Positions 29,062 through 42,800 of a stretch of DNA of 64,000 nt are shown one piece after another. A program made the position numbers and the translations under genes. Positions within the stretch are counted from its first letter, which is position 1, and every line of letters begins with the position of its first letter. The DNA comes from Klebsormidium nitens (lineage: Eukaryota; Streptophyta; Klebsormidiophyceae; Klebsormidiales; Klebsormidiaceae), in NCBI GenBank assembly GCA_000708835.1, contig DF237153.1, positions 7,884 through 71,883 of the forward strand. The letters are read 5' to 3'. Below the pieces are notes generated by a model. That model was given only the letters and a program-made list of their open reading frames with translations. It did not search any database and had not been told where the DNA came from.

Positions 29062-31168
29062 TAGGCTCTAAGGTAAGGAGATCAGATTCGCAACATTTCA
29101 GCACCCTAGCTTATATTTTGCGCATTCATGGTCTTGACACAGTTGTTGCAACAAGAGATGGAGAGGTCGGTTGACTGCGTATTTTTTGCTTTCTAACCGT
29201 GCTCCAATCCGATTGTTTCGCATGTTGCGGAAGAGAGATGCAGCCAGAGGCACCTGTTTGGGTAGGTTTTCCTTCGCGGGTGTACTGCCCGGTTTCGCAA
29301 GATGATGTCGCAGTTTGACCTCAGAACGAGGTAGTAAGTGCGCTTCCAGAGCTTTACACCCAAAGAAGGTTAGGTGCTTCAAGTGTACCTTTTGGCCCTC
29401 CAAACACTGAAAGCAAATCACTGACTACGGGGGTTGTTTTTGCAGGAGAGAATGTTCTCGGAGGCTGAGTACGCATTGTGCCATCGCATGACGCGCTAAA
29501 CTGCCACACTTATCACCAATACGACTGCACGACCATTTGGCTCAGGAGTCAGGCTACACTTCTAGCTTCTTTCGCAACCTGTTGCTCAACTATGGTAATC
29601 AGGAACGACAGGCCCTCAATTCGCTATAACAGCTATGGCCCTCTTGTCACTGAACTTTGAGTCGCACCAGGCACATCTTACTTTTTCTGAACTGCATCAG
29701 ACGCTTTAAAATTGGTCACTGGGCGCCGCAGTCTAATTGAATTGGTATAGATCATGCATGTACATATGTGCATCTTCATTTCAAGCCAAGATTACATGAA
29801 GATCGAGTTGCAATGAATCGAACATACCAACGGGCGGCCTGCGCTATAGTATCATAGAATAGGCTCTAGAGCTGCAGCCTGCCATATGTTCATGCGCGCG
29901 CGCACGGTTGCATATGATACCATGGCCAAATTTTTCCATCTAACGACACGTATGGGCATGCTGGCGACCGTATATAGCTGTGACGCGCCACCTTGCCACG
30001 TACCCGCTGCCCGAGGCACCGAGGGCCCCTAGCAAATTCCAATTACGAAATCCTTAGTACTTTCAACCGTCCAGATCAAATGATTTATAAAATTTCCTGG
30101 CAAGTCCATGCTCGAACGTACGTAGGATCGATATCCATGAAGCACAACTAGCTAGATATGTTGACATTGACCTGCATGTTGCTGTGGTCAACACCGCGCG
30201 GCCTGCATTCAAGGCCATGAGGTGTGCATCATGATAGATGAATGTTCACTGCACTCAAATGAACGTACGCTGGCCCTGCTATCGACTTGCAACTTGGAGG
30301 TGTTTTGGCGATCGTCATGGGAGATGCAATGCGCGAGCTTACCAAACCCGACCCGCCTCTCAGGCCGAATCGCGAATGTGACTGACCCTTGAAGAGCTTC
30401 TAGAAGGCCATATCGGCTTTAGCTTGTTCAACATCAGCATTGATCGTCGACAAGGCTACACTCCGCTTCTCAACAATGCAGGGGTAAACCAGCTCTACCG
30501 CACATGTGCAGTGAAAATATTCCCGTGTTGCTCTCCAAACATTGCCAGACCTTGTATTATGCACAACGTGCAACTCCACGGGGAGACAACCGTTCCTGCA
30601 GATTGCTCTTTAGGAACTCTTTGATGTGTGCCTATGCACACGCTCTACGAGTCAATTATCTACTACCTCGGGTGCGGCACCCAACCGTGCAACCCCGCCT
30701 GTCCTGCCGTTAATTGTTCTAACTTTTGTACAATCATCCGTAACCTTTGTATACAGGTTCGAAGGCTCGTTGCAAGCATTAATAGGTACCGAACTGGGCA
30801 CCCATGCACAACGACCCTCGTTATAGACTCAGCTTGTCCCGCGAGAGGGGCCGGGTCGGCTTCTCTGAAAAGTTGCCTAACGTGCAGCCTGAACATATCA
30901 CCACAGGCAACCCCGGTCTCTCTTCATACAGCTGTCCTTCCCCGCAGTCCGGAATGAGCCCTTCGACTCACGTCCACTTCTCCCTGCAAGGTTCTGGTCT
31001 CCAATCACGAACCAGTCAACGCTCAACTAATCATTATCAGAGGAGAGTGCCTCATCAGAGGAGAGTGCCTCCTCCTCGCACCCATCTTCGAAGGTGGTAT
31101 CCCTTTGTACCAGATCAGCTCAAGATGCTGCTCAGAAATATCTACAACTCGTTGTTTGGATGTGAACC
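29062..31168. other. Intergenic; palindrome-rich block 29740-30260
   Basis: No supported gene. The stretch 29740-30260 is dense in short palindromes (ATGCAT, TGTACA, CATATG, GCGCGC, CTAG, GATATC), unlike its flanks. The rest shows nothing recognisable. Confidence 0.4.
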
Positions 31169-34100
31169 TTAGCCTCCCCGACTCCTTGCGCCTGCCCCGG
31201 TAAACCCCCGGGACATGGACCGCCGGTTGCCCTCCTGCCATTCTTTGATCGCGCTCCGGATAATCAGGTTCGGCGTGAGAAGCAGGTTTGTCACAGGCAC
31301 ATTGGTGAGCGGCGACGTGCGCTTGCGCTGGAACCACCGCGCGATCTCGGCCCGCTCGTACGTGTTGCCGTCGGCAGCCACGACGGGATCTTCCATGATG
31401 TCCTGCACGCGCGCACCGTACTTAGGGGTTAGGCTAGGTTAGGAGTCAGGTTAGAAGTTAGGTTAGGTTAGGTTTCAACGATGAAACTTCTTAGAAAGAA
31501 GTCTCGGGTCGGCCCTCCCTCTTAGCCCAGGGAGACGGAAAGTCCTCTCGTTGTCTTGGGGGCTGACGGGCTTTTGCCCCAAACTAAAGAACACAATCTG
31601 CATTATGAAGTACGAAGACCTTGGATGTGAAGTCACAAGATTCGTTGGTCGCAGAAATCAAAAACGAATTTTGGCAGTTCGATTTCTGCAGTCAAGGAAA
31701 AGTCAAGCTTCTCGAAGCTTTTCTCCCGGGGAAAGGCAAGAGGAGTCGAGAAGCGATTGACGTGCCATGCGACTGGTGACAGCCGGCAGCGCCAGCCCCC
31801 TTTGCAGTGTTAAGGAAACCAACTCGAGCAGCACAATTAGAACTCGATTCCACGTAGGGGAAAAGCCAAACCAAACTGAACTTCTGTCGGCCGTCCTTCA
31901 CTCCCAACTCAAAAAATGTTCTTCAAAGAAGCTCCGCCGGCTGAACGAATCCAAGAAATAGCTGAAGACCATAAAATTCCGGACCCGTGAAAACGCCACT
32001 GAATCTGGTGAACAACCCCGGTTTCACATGTTGCTCCGAACCGTTCGCAAAAGTAGATCTTGGAAAGGTTTGCGGGGACTTACATGGCTGATGGGGCACA
32101 AGAAAATGCTGGGCACAACGTCCTCTTCCCCGGTCGCTTCTGGAGTCGCCCCCTGGTTGAGCCCCTGGCTGGCCTCCCGGGCGGCCGCTTCCATGGCCAG
32201 GGTACGCGCCGCCTCTAGTACCGGCAGAACCTCTTTCTCCAGGTCGGGCCGGTCGCGGCGCCGGATCTCGGCGCACTTGAGGCCCAGGTTGGCGATCTGC
32301 AGAGTGGGAAATGTTGTGGGTGGTCGCCGGTTGGACGGCGGTTGAGGACGGATTGAAACGAGTCGGGTAATATCGCATTAAAGAACCGCCGGGAACCTTT
32401 GACAAATTCCAGAACTCTTTTGAGGGTTTAGGACATGCGACATCGGATTGATTGTTGAGGCAGGAGCGGCGACTTGCAGAACGCCAAACCCGGATTTCAC
32501 AGGGTATCAGCAAGTTCCTAACCCGCCGACTCGACTTTAATCAGGCGGCGGCAAAACAACTGAAAAGACTGCAGAGAGATTGGTACAGCTGCTGCGGCAA
32601 TGACAGGCCCTCCGAAAGCAGAAAGCGCGCGATAGATAATCAACCCGAAAACAGTGAAACTTCTTCCCATCACTCACCCCCGTCACTACGCACAGGTTTC
32701 GATACCCAGGCGATCGCATCTAAAGAAACGACTCACCTTGGTCGCCACCTCTTCCGGCCAGCTCCCCGCCGTTTGGTCGACGACTGGCAGGACGTTTCCT
32801 TCGTCAAGGGCGTCCTCGACGGCGCCCACGATTCCTAGGGGCGGCCGGTTGGTGAGGAGCTGGAGGAGGCATATGCCGAACGCGTAGACGTCGCTCTTCT
32901 GGTTGAACGTGCCTTTCTGCTGGTACTCTGCGGCAAAGGAAAAGGGAGTGAATGTGGGTTCCCGGGGCGAGAAGCGAAGGCGAGCAGATTTTCAACTTTG
33001 ATGCGGAATGGTTGAGAAAGCCACCTTCGCCAGTCTTACCCCGATGGTTGCGTTTCCTCATCAAAACGGCTGCATTGTCGGACAGACTCGTTATCACGGA
33101 ATTCACCAATGCCTTCCATAGCAACTCACCATGGACTGGTTTCTGCTGGCGCTACACTTACATTCGAGAACAATACACACGAAGGCAGATGGACAATGTA
33201 ACTCTTCGAACCGAGTCCAGATGCGGACAGCAAAAGCACCTGCTTCCATCCGACAAGCATGTACAGACCTCACGACAGACCCGGATGCGCAGGAACCGTA
33301 CCTGGATCTATATACATGGGGGTCCCTTGTGGGCTGGAGTCGAAAATTGACGTCTGCGCCTGCCTGCCTCCACCACGCCGCCGCGTCATGCCCGTGAACG
33401 TCGCGGTCGCGAGCTCGGGTGCCACGCTGGCAATGCCGACGTCACCCAGCTTGGAGGTCAGGTTCTGGTCGAGCAGGATGTTGGAGGGTTTCAGGTCCTT
33501 GTGGATGATGCTGGGGCGGGAAGTGTGCATGTACAGGAGGGCGACCGCGACCTGCAACGAGAAGGAGGTTGGGTTAAAAGCGGTCAGGGGAAGGTTAGAG
33601 GTAGTTTAGAGGTTTTATTGGACGGGTTAGACCAGCAAGTTCAATGAGCTGGGTGCCTCCATTGAAGGATGGGTCGAATATTCGCGCTTGAGTTTCAAGA
33701 CTTGGTTGGTCAAAAGTGGCTGTTAAGTATCTGTAAATTGACCTCCGGCAACGTCTTTGGTTCTCGAACTCTGCGAGCCCTGCACGTCTTTCCCCAATGT
33801 AGAACCTAACTAGACAACAATTGACGAGCTTCCGCTATATTGTTCATGGACAGCAGACGAATACGTAGGGCCTCACCTCGAAGGCGATCCTGATCCTGGT
33901 GAACCAGGGCAGCGCCGCCGAGTCGCCCTTCCTGGCGAGGCGGTCTTCCAGCGACCCGTTGGCGCAGTACTCGTAGACGAGGCAGCCGCGCTCGGGGCAG
34001 CAGCCCATGAGCATCACGATGTGCGGGTGGCGCAGGCCGCTCAAAATCTCCACCTCGCGCTTGAACTCGTCGGGCCCCTGCGAAAGAGAGTAAGGAACCG

Positions 34101-37100
34101 TCATTAAGTCACCTAAGACCGCATGAAAAAGCGCTTGAGAGAGGGTGATGGCCTGCAGGTGGCACATAACAAAGAATTGTGCACCAGAATTTGCTCTGGG
34201 TGATGAGAGAACGACGACGCAAGCAGTCCAGCTGAAACTGGCTCGTCGTTTTGAAACTTTTGGATCGCAGGAGAAGAGAAGGATCGTGGTTGACAGGAGT
34301 GAGTTAAGCTCAGAAACAGGAAGAAACAAACGAACTCTTGGGCAAACATCTATTCGCAAGATGCCTGTTGAGAAAAGTCGCCTGATTGTACGTGCTACGG
34401 AAGCAGAAAATGGATACAAACATAATGAAAGATGTTGACTATCTTTGTCAGAGATTATCTCGAGCAACCAACTGCAAGTCCACCACATTCAGAAAACATT
34501 TGCACCATGAAACATACCTGTAACCCCTCGGGGTTTAGAATCTTGATGGCCGCCGGCGTGTGCTCCAGCCTGCCCAGGTAGACCTGCCCGAAGCCGCCCT
34601 CCCCCAGAAGCTTCGCCGGGCTGAAGCTTTCGGTGGCCGCCTCTAGTTCGCGGAACGAGTACGTGCGGTACTGCCGCTGCGCTTTCTGCCGCTCGAGCAG
34701 TTCCTGCAGGGTGCCGAGAACGAGTGCGGCTCAGCGGTATGTACCGCAAATTCGAAGCAAAGCCGTCTAGAGGCATGGGTTGTAAGCTTCCTCATCAGGA
34801 AAGACTGCAGTCGGGTTTCGATTCAGGAGACGATGCTGGTGGCTGAGTTTCTCGTGCTTAGTCACCTCAGAGAATGAGTTGCGAATTGGGCTTCTGCTGA
34901 AAGGTGTCGATCTAAAATCAGGACGTATCTTCGATGAAAAAGTCCGATGAACCTAACGTTCCTTCTCAAACGTTGATAAAGAGTATCTGATGAAGGAATC
35001 CGACGACGATATCCAACGACACTGAAGTAGCACAGAGTCAGACCTCCGAATCAACATTTGAATCCATGCACTTCAAAACCTCGAAACACCCTCTGGAACG
35101 GCTGTCTTGCTTTCTGCACTACTCACCTTGTAGTGCTCCGCCGCCTGCTGCCGCTCCGCGACCCGCTCCTGGCGTTCTCTCTCCGCCGCTTCTTGCGCCG
35201 CGCGCTCCTTGTTGCGCGCCTCCTGCTCCGCCCTGCGCGCGAGCGCGCTCTCCTGCTTCGCGAGCTCGCGCTCCTGGTGCGCGGCGAGCGCGCGCGCGCG
35301 CTCGGCCTCCGCAAGGCTGTTTGCCGACAGCGCGCGCGACTCGGCCTCGCGCAGCTGCCGCTCGTAGTCGGCCTGCTGGGCTTGTAGCCTGGAAAAGGCG
35401 AAAGCGCATGATTTGCGGTTTGTTTCGAAGCCCGACTAAAGGCACGGCAAGGCAGAAAGCATTCTGGGCTTGCAGCTTGGAGACCGTCCAAGATTTCAGG
35501 TAGTTTTGTGTTCGTGTCGCAAAACGGAAAAAGGTGATCGAAAGCATGGCAACGCCGAAAGACCGCTGCGCGTGCAGCCTAAGGGACGCAATAGGCGGCT
35601 TTACTGTATTTGTAACGCGAGAAAAAGGAGGCACGCCAAAGGCGAACGGATATGACGGCCCAGGATCCTTCGAGAAAATCTGAGCACTCCGAAGGTCTGT
35701 TGTCAAGTGAGCCATTCGCTCCTGGACGAGGAGAGAGAGTTTTAGGACTGCAACTTTTCATTGGATCGGCTTTGACAGTGAGGAGCGGAATCTTTCCGAC
35801 AAACGACTTGCAACATTCATTGCCTCAAGCGCCTTCCTTAGTTCCCGCTCACCTGGCTGTCGCTTCCTCCGACATTTTCAGCTTCCTTAGAACCTCCGCC
35901 AGCTCGCCGTTGTCAAAGCGCGCCTTCGCCGGTCCGTTGCTAGCCGGACTCTGCCCGCCCCTCTCTCTTTGTCGTTCCTCGTAAATTTGGAATTCAGGCT
36001 CGTCACCAGACAATTGCTGACCGTCGCTGTTCACCCAAACCTGAGGCCCGGTTGCCATGTCCGCACGCTCGAACCTGCTCCCGTTTTGCGGGCCGGCATG
36101 CCCGTTCGCGGACGTCCTTGGAGCTGGAAGAAAGCTACCCGACTCTGTGATGATGTATCCGCTGTAAGACTGCGCGTATAAGTTCGGGGGTTGGAGGCCC
36201 CCCTGGGGAGACGGCCCGGGCTCGCTGTAAAGCGACCGGGGGCTGCTGCTCGGCTGGGAGTGAGGGCTTGGAATAGAACCCCAGGGGTGTGAATAGTCTC
36301 CGGGGGGAAGAACCGGGGCGCTGGGGATGGCTACTGCGGGGGTGGCCGGAGGGGTGTGTGGTACAGTGACGGTCTCGTTTCGGGGGAGTGGGGACAGGGG
36401 GATGGGAGGGAGTACTGGTGGGAGTACGGATGAGGGTGAGGCCGTTGGAGAAGGCGTGCTGCAGGGAAGGAACGTAGTCTGAGTTAGTATCTGTGTTGTG
36501 GTGGTTTCAGCTACTGTTAGAGCGGAGCGGCTAGGCCAACAACCAATAAGCCAGGTCACTTGAAGTCTGTGATGTACAGGTGGCAGATCAACTTTCACAG
36601 ACATACGGCCTTCGCAGTCTCGAACAATCAAACGTTCTGATTTGCAGAATGATAGTTACGGACTAGATTTCAGAAGACCCTAGCAACGGGCAACTGATTT
36701 TTCTAGATCCCTGCATCGTAGAAGAGTTAGCGACTGTGATACCCTAGCTGATCAAGCATGCGGTCTTACCTTGAGCTCGAACCATCACTTTGCGAGCCGT
36801 TGGCTGCTCCTGAACCTGCTGCACCCCTCTTTCCGTCATAGATGTGAGAGGTTACCAGCTCCGCCCTGTTGTTGATGAGGTATACGCTGCAGCGAGCGTG
36901 CTTCGCCACCCGTGCAGTCAGGCTCTTCCCCTTCAGAAGGCTGGAATGATGAGCACAGCACTTCAGGTTCAATTCTCAAAAGTCGATCAAGCAAGAATCC
37001 TGGGCTCTCAAACTGAGGTTATGAACCTCTGCTCAACTGTCACAAGATCCTTTGTCAGCTGGGACTCCTGAATAGATTCACGGAGTTCAGTTTCTTTGGA

Positions 37101-38806
37101 TTTCGATCCGACGACCGCAGGCCCTTGATTGTTAGTTGCCTGGGGAGGTTCTGCTGCCTTGTTGTTGTAACCTCAGAATTGCAGGATTCAGGTCAACAAG
37201 AAGCATGGCAGCGAGTGCTGTCCACCTTCGTGACTTCAAACAACAAAGTTGATGACAGGTTGAGAGAAGCCAGTTCATCACAGAACCAAAAAGCGCTCCC
37301 TCACGTGGTGAACTTGGACTTTGTGCTGCCAGTTCCCATTACGAGGTGCGTGGCCCCAGTCTCTTCCACCAGTGAAAGGATGCCCGACTCACGGTCATCG
37401 CACCAGCGAACCATGAAAGAAGCGGTTACCTGGGGTTGAGAAGAGGTTCATCTTCATGTCAATTTGAATGAAGTAGACAATTCTTAGAAGCTTAAACGCA
37501 AAGCCGTTTGAACACTCCCGAGAATGTTGATCAAAGAACAACAAAATAGCTCAAGAAGGCATGTTCCTGCCAAATGAAATTCTAAGCAACTTGTGCAGAA
37601 GCGGGATCCGACTGTTGCGTAGAGGGAGTGCTGATTTTAAGGGAGCGCTGATTCTGGTAGTTGGGGCTTGGTGGCTTAATTTTACATGCAGCTCTGCTTG
37701 AGGAGGCCTGTTGCAAACTTGACTTGTCGAACAAACAAGATGAAGGTGCCAACCTCCTACAGTCAGAGCAGTGTGAACAAAGTATTGTGTCACAGAACTG
37801 ATGAAAAGACGAACACAGGGCATTAACCTTGCTGGTAAACTCTAAAACTCCTGTCCTTCTAATCATAGCCACAAGACAGAGACTGGACACTTTCAGATGC
37901 AAAGTGGGTTCTTCTTGCTTCCAAGCACTGAACCTTCATACGTCAAGCTCAGAGCTCAAGCTCCCCTTGGCTCAGAGAATTTGGTACCCGCCGCCAGCCT
38001 GAGCGGTTGACTTAGTGTCAACGAATTGTTGGCGCAACAAAGCCGAAGTTATGTTTGCTCATGAAGTTTCTATGGACCAACCCATGGGGATCAATGCAAA
38101 GGCAAGGAGCCTCACCTTCTTCTCCTTGCAGACCTCTTGGTAGTCCTTGAGGAAAATCCCTGCCTTCTCTGTGTCCACCTTCAGGTATGCATTTTGGAAC
38201 TTGTCCTCCGCCCAAGCAAAAGGCACTCTTCCCACTGCATTTAAAGAAATGAATGTTCAGCATCCTTCAGTCAGCATTCTTCTGCATGCCCTTCTTTGGA
38301 GGACGTTCGGTCAGTACGCAGATGGAGGCCACCCACCCTCAGCTCGCTACATGCAAATTTATCTTGAAATTTTCGAGTTCATGGATCATTTCTGGTCAGA
38401 GCTTGCTTCAAAGAACTCAAAGCTATGAAGGCGACTGTAACTGATGATGCCATTAGAGGAACACTGCGATTCAGCAAGGTCTCTTCTCAAAAGAGCCACT
38501 CTGATCATTGAGTTCAAAAGCAGACTCAACAGACTGAGTTCGAAAGCATTCAACAGACTGAGCTGAACAAACCCACACAGGCATCCACTTGGACCAGAGG
38601 CCTCCAGGGGGCTCTTAGGGGTGCTGTTCATACTTACTGGCAGTTGGAATGAGGTCTGGAAACTTCAGGACGTGGCCAAGAACCGCCTCATCTACACCGG
38701 GTTTTATGAAAGTAGTAATTGCCCAGTGCAGGGCCGCCTTGCATTCAGTATCTTTGTTGTTCTTCAGGGCAACGAGGACCTTCTTGACTTCTTCAGGGGC
38801 AGCCAT
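31169..38806 (-). CDS. USP-coiled coil-protein kinase-U-box protein (PUB-type), 12 exons
   Basis: Exons on the minus strand: 38806-38638, 38234-38116, 37429-37305, 36940-36770, 36458-35853, 35388-35127, 34703-34518, 34077-33877, 33551-33302, 32927-32737, 32296-32084 and 31402-31169. They sum to 2,727 nt, an exact multiple of three (908 aa). Domain order: N-terminal UspA-like domain ([29 protein letters not shown]), a Pro/Ser-rich linker, a coiled coil ([18 protein letters not shown]), and a kinase ([44 protein letters not shown]). A C-terminal U-box ([29 protein letters not shown]) ends it. The catalytic loop is HKDLKPSN and the DFG position is DVG, so it is a non-RD kinase with a changed DFG. 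Plant PUB kinases couple phosphorylation to E2-dependent ubiquitination in the cytosol. The start is the first ATG before the USP strand. Confidence 0.85.
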
Positions 38807-39867
38807 GCTGGCTGGCTCCCAACTGCTCAACCCTGGTTTTCAACAAACTCTGGCTAATTTTGCAGCATATGCTCTAGGAATCCTCTAGGAATGTGTCTCA
38901 GCCTCTCTGCCCCAGCAATGTGCAGACAGGAATGACCTCAACAACGACTTTGCACTAGACCTGAACAACTCGACAACAAATTTGACTTGCAGCGCTTGAA
39001 TTCAGGGTTTGCTCGCCAGGACGAAGGCCCTGACCCTGACTAAATTTCCAAAGGCCACCGATCACTCCGCAGTGCTGAATGGATTATTCCTTCAACCTCA
39101 AGGGATCGGCAATGATTTGGAGGAGGAAGGTACCGGTAATTCCAGATGAAACTTCTGCAAAGAAGCGCACCTGGGCTTCAGCTTCTGCCGCTGCTGCACT
39201 TTTGAAGGCAGCAAAGGTCAAACACACTGACACACTCCCTTTGTCAACGCAATGCAAGCTGCATTTTTGTGCATCTTGGCGTCATTCTCAGCTGTTCAAG
39301 AACTTGAAGATGATGAGCTCGCTGCGTGTCCTCGAGAGTGAGGGGGGTCCCCGTCCGACAAAAGGCAACTTTAGTGTGAAAACCCGTTTGCCACCTCTCT
39401 TCGCGCGTGGCACCGGTTATAGTCCCCGGGAGCTTACCCCGAGATGATGCAAGCGCTCACAAAAGGGCCGGAGAATTACGCGGAGAGATTGGTCGGTTCC
39501 GGTGTGCCGGGCCCGACAGGTTGGGGGCTGGTGACGTGACTGGGGCTTCAAAGCACTTAGGAGCCAATCAAATGGCTCAGCTTGGAATCTTGAACAGAAT
39601 CTTTGCATCTCATTGCCTGCTCCGCTGGTGGGAATACCCTACTGAAATCAAGAATCTCAAAGTACTCAAACTCGGAACTTCACAACTCTTGTCCAACGAA
39701 AGTCGTGGACAATCTACAAAGGAAAGCTCGTGAGTCGTGCCATTGGCATGGGCCACACAGAAGTGGTGTCCTGTCGAGCGCACTCCTACCGGTAGTCCCA
39801 GTCCTGGCTCGTGGAGGAGAACGAGGTCTCAGCATTCGTGGCCTGTAGGGCAGAGCTTGTGCTGGTG
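38807..39867. other. Divergent promoter region between kinase 1 and OS-9 genes
   Basis: This is about 1.06 kb between two divergent start codons. No clear TATA box or repeat was seen, and open frames inside have no coding character. Confidence 0.4.
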
Positions 39868-42800
39868 ATGGAGAAATGGCTGGTGTATGCTGTTTTGATC
39901 ATCAGCATGTGCGCTGTTCAAGCTCAGCAAACGATGACTATCCTCAAAGGAGGTGACGCCGCGGTTTCCGATTTTGATTTGATAGTTGATCTTTGTGGGG
40001 ATGTAGGATTGAATGCTGAGAGCAGTGTGAATAAATCCTCAACCTGAGACAGAGCACGCATTGCTGGTTCAGCAGAGCTTAGCCAGATTGCTGTGATCGG
40101 TCCTGTTCTGCTTCGGCAAGAAGTCAGTATCTGCAGTGCTTGCAGTCCGAACATTAGGGTTTGGAGACAAACTCATTCTCCGTGCTGAGCTGTTGCCTGA
40201 GGACCTTGAGTATACGGATTTCAAGAGAATTAAGAGGATTTCCTCTCCTTGCTGTGCAGGTCCCCTCACGTTTTCGGCAGGTCCGAACGAGCCCAAGTAC
40301 GCAGTCAATTATGTTGACGAGGGGAACACAGAGATGGAGGGCGAGGAGGTGACGCAACCTTTCTTAACATCGTTCTCTTTGGCAATTGTGGACTTTGATC
40401 GTAAACGAGATGATCTGTAAAATGTTGTACGGTTCAGAGCTTGTGAACTGTCCTTGTTATCTGTTTGGCTGGGCAACGGGTCTGCACTCAGTAGGAAGCT
40501 TGTCGAAGCGCCGATATCAGAGCTCTCTGGGAATAGGCTTATCCTTGGGAGTAAGGAAGCTTTCGAGCAATTCTGCCTTTTTTGCTTCATCTGGAATGGC
40601 TGACCACTGATTTTTATTTCTTCTTCATCTCCCGCACCGCCCGTTCATATCTTATCTGATCTCTACCCGGTTTTTCCAAACTCTATAATCCAAACCCGCA
40701 CATGCCCTGTACACTCGGATAGAGGCCCCAGCGAGCCGCATCTTCCTTTTCAAAAGTCCTGATGACCGGCCAGCTTTTGTGACTTTCAAGCTGCACATAG
40801 GGGAAGAGGAAAGGATCCCTCTCTCTCATCCGCTTGGAGCTATTCCCGAAGCTGTAGCCTGCTCTTTGTTGGTATCTTCTGTTCTTCTGCCTTTTACCCA
40901 GAAACACTCATCATGGTGAGATTGAGACGATACTTCCAGGCACATGCATTTATGTTCAGCAAGAGAGGGGTGACGGCACATATACCCTCTTCCTCTCACA
41001 GACTCACACAAAGGTCGGAACGACCACTTCACATCAATTCTTCACCCTCTTCTTTCGTGGTTTGCAGACCTCTCTCCAGAAGGTTGTGATGACTGACAAG
41101 GCTGGCAAGAAGTTTCTCTGCATGCTGCCTGAAGTTAAGGAGGACGAAAGCGAGGGGCATAGCTATCCGTACGCACGAAGGAGCGAAATCAACGGCAGCA
41201 CCGAAGGGGGGGAAGGGGGGCCACACAGGCAGCAGTCCCCAGGGGAGGTCCTGAAGGGTCATCGCAATGTGTGCTTCTACCTGGTGAGGGCAAGGGGGGC
41301 GTCGTGGACAGTCGAAATGTAATTCCGGTTCATGTTTCTTTGGATTACTTTGACATCAAATCTGCTTCCTCTTGAAACGACTTCGAACTTTAAGCCCAAT
41401 TGATGCTCCTACCTTTTATGAAGCTTTCGATTTCATGTGGGACTCTGCTCTGCGACACTCCTTCGAGAACTCAGATGTGGCTCTGATGTACCTGTCAAAA
41501 TTGCGAGAGGTTTGACGGCTTGGCCATTGAAACTAAGAGAATGGCTTTCCAAGGCCTAGTAAAACTGGAAGGTGGATGTCCATTTTTATATTGGTTTATA
41601 TTGACTCGTTTGGTGAAAGGACACGCGCCCTTCCGGTATGTGTTGATTTCTGTTTGCAACACTGTAGCCTCACTTTGATCGGCAGCCTTTTCTTTAGCAG
41701 TCATGCCAGGTCAGCCCGCTCGTCTCCTCCTTTAGCTGTCCCATTGCTCGACTCGAACGACACGAAAACACTGCACGTACCAGTTTACGGGATTTATGGC
41801 GGAACGGCAAGTTTATGGCAGGATTAAAATGGAATTGAGGGCGATGATGCAGCGCCACAGTCTTGGTGCTTTCTCCTGCCATAGATCTCCATCTCTGACC
41901 GTTGGCCGAGTGTGGAGTCAAAGCACACTCGTTCAGCCGTTGCTCTATTCTTTGGCAGTAGTCTCGATTTTATGTTGAGTTACGGCTATGTTGAGTTAAG
42001 TCAGGCCCGGGGAACGGGTGGGGTTGTTTGGGGGGTTTAGGGTGGGTACGGGTGCGGAGCATGTTAACTTTGGGTTTCTGTTTTTAGTTTGTTTGTGCCC
42101 GGGGAACTGATTTTCAACATACACCTAAATCAACATAAAATCGAGACTTACTTTTTTGTCTCACAGATCGACGGCTGGTGGACGTACGAGTTCTGTTACC
42201 GGAAGCACGTTCGACAATTCCACAAAGAGGGGGACAAGGTGAGCATTCCAGGCCGTTCGAGGAAAGCGCACCGATGGGTTGAGAACCTGCAGTCACGCGT
42301 TGCGTTCTTGTTGTGGGGGCTTGACTCATTTCGGTGGTATTCGACGGCTGGCCTTGTGCTTCAGTTTCAGCGAGCGTTTTGGATGGCTTCGCTGATAAGT
42401 CTATGATCTTTCCGCCTTTTAAGTTTTTAGACCCAATGTTTTGCGTGGGGAGTGATCCTTTGGATTCTTTCGACGTTGGCATGCTCTTGAAGCCTTCGTT
42501 CGATGCAAAAACTGCTTAGCTTTGGTTGTATCCACCGGTTCATATCCAATGTCGGGATGGGCTGTCTCATAAAAGTTTCATAATCAGCATCGATATGCAA
42601 CGGCCGAGCCTGGATGTGCCCACGGAAAATGGAACTGATGATGGCACCGAGACATGCTGCATGTCTTTATTCGACCAAAGCCGAAAGCAACAAGAAGCTG
42701 GCATCGATGAAATCGCAAAATCCACAATAGTAGCTGAATTACTACGCTGAGATCGCCATTAGTTCTAGTATCCGATCCCCGCAGGTGGTCGCAGACTTTT

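Noticed and set aside
31415-31480. TTAGG-like run as an interstitial telomere
   Set aside because: The units are irregular (GTTAGGCTAGGTTAGGAGTCAGG) and lie within an intron of the U-box kinase gene, so it is simple sequence.
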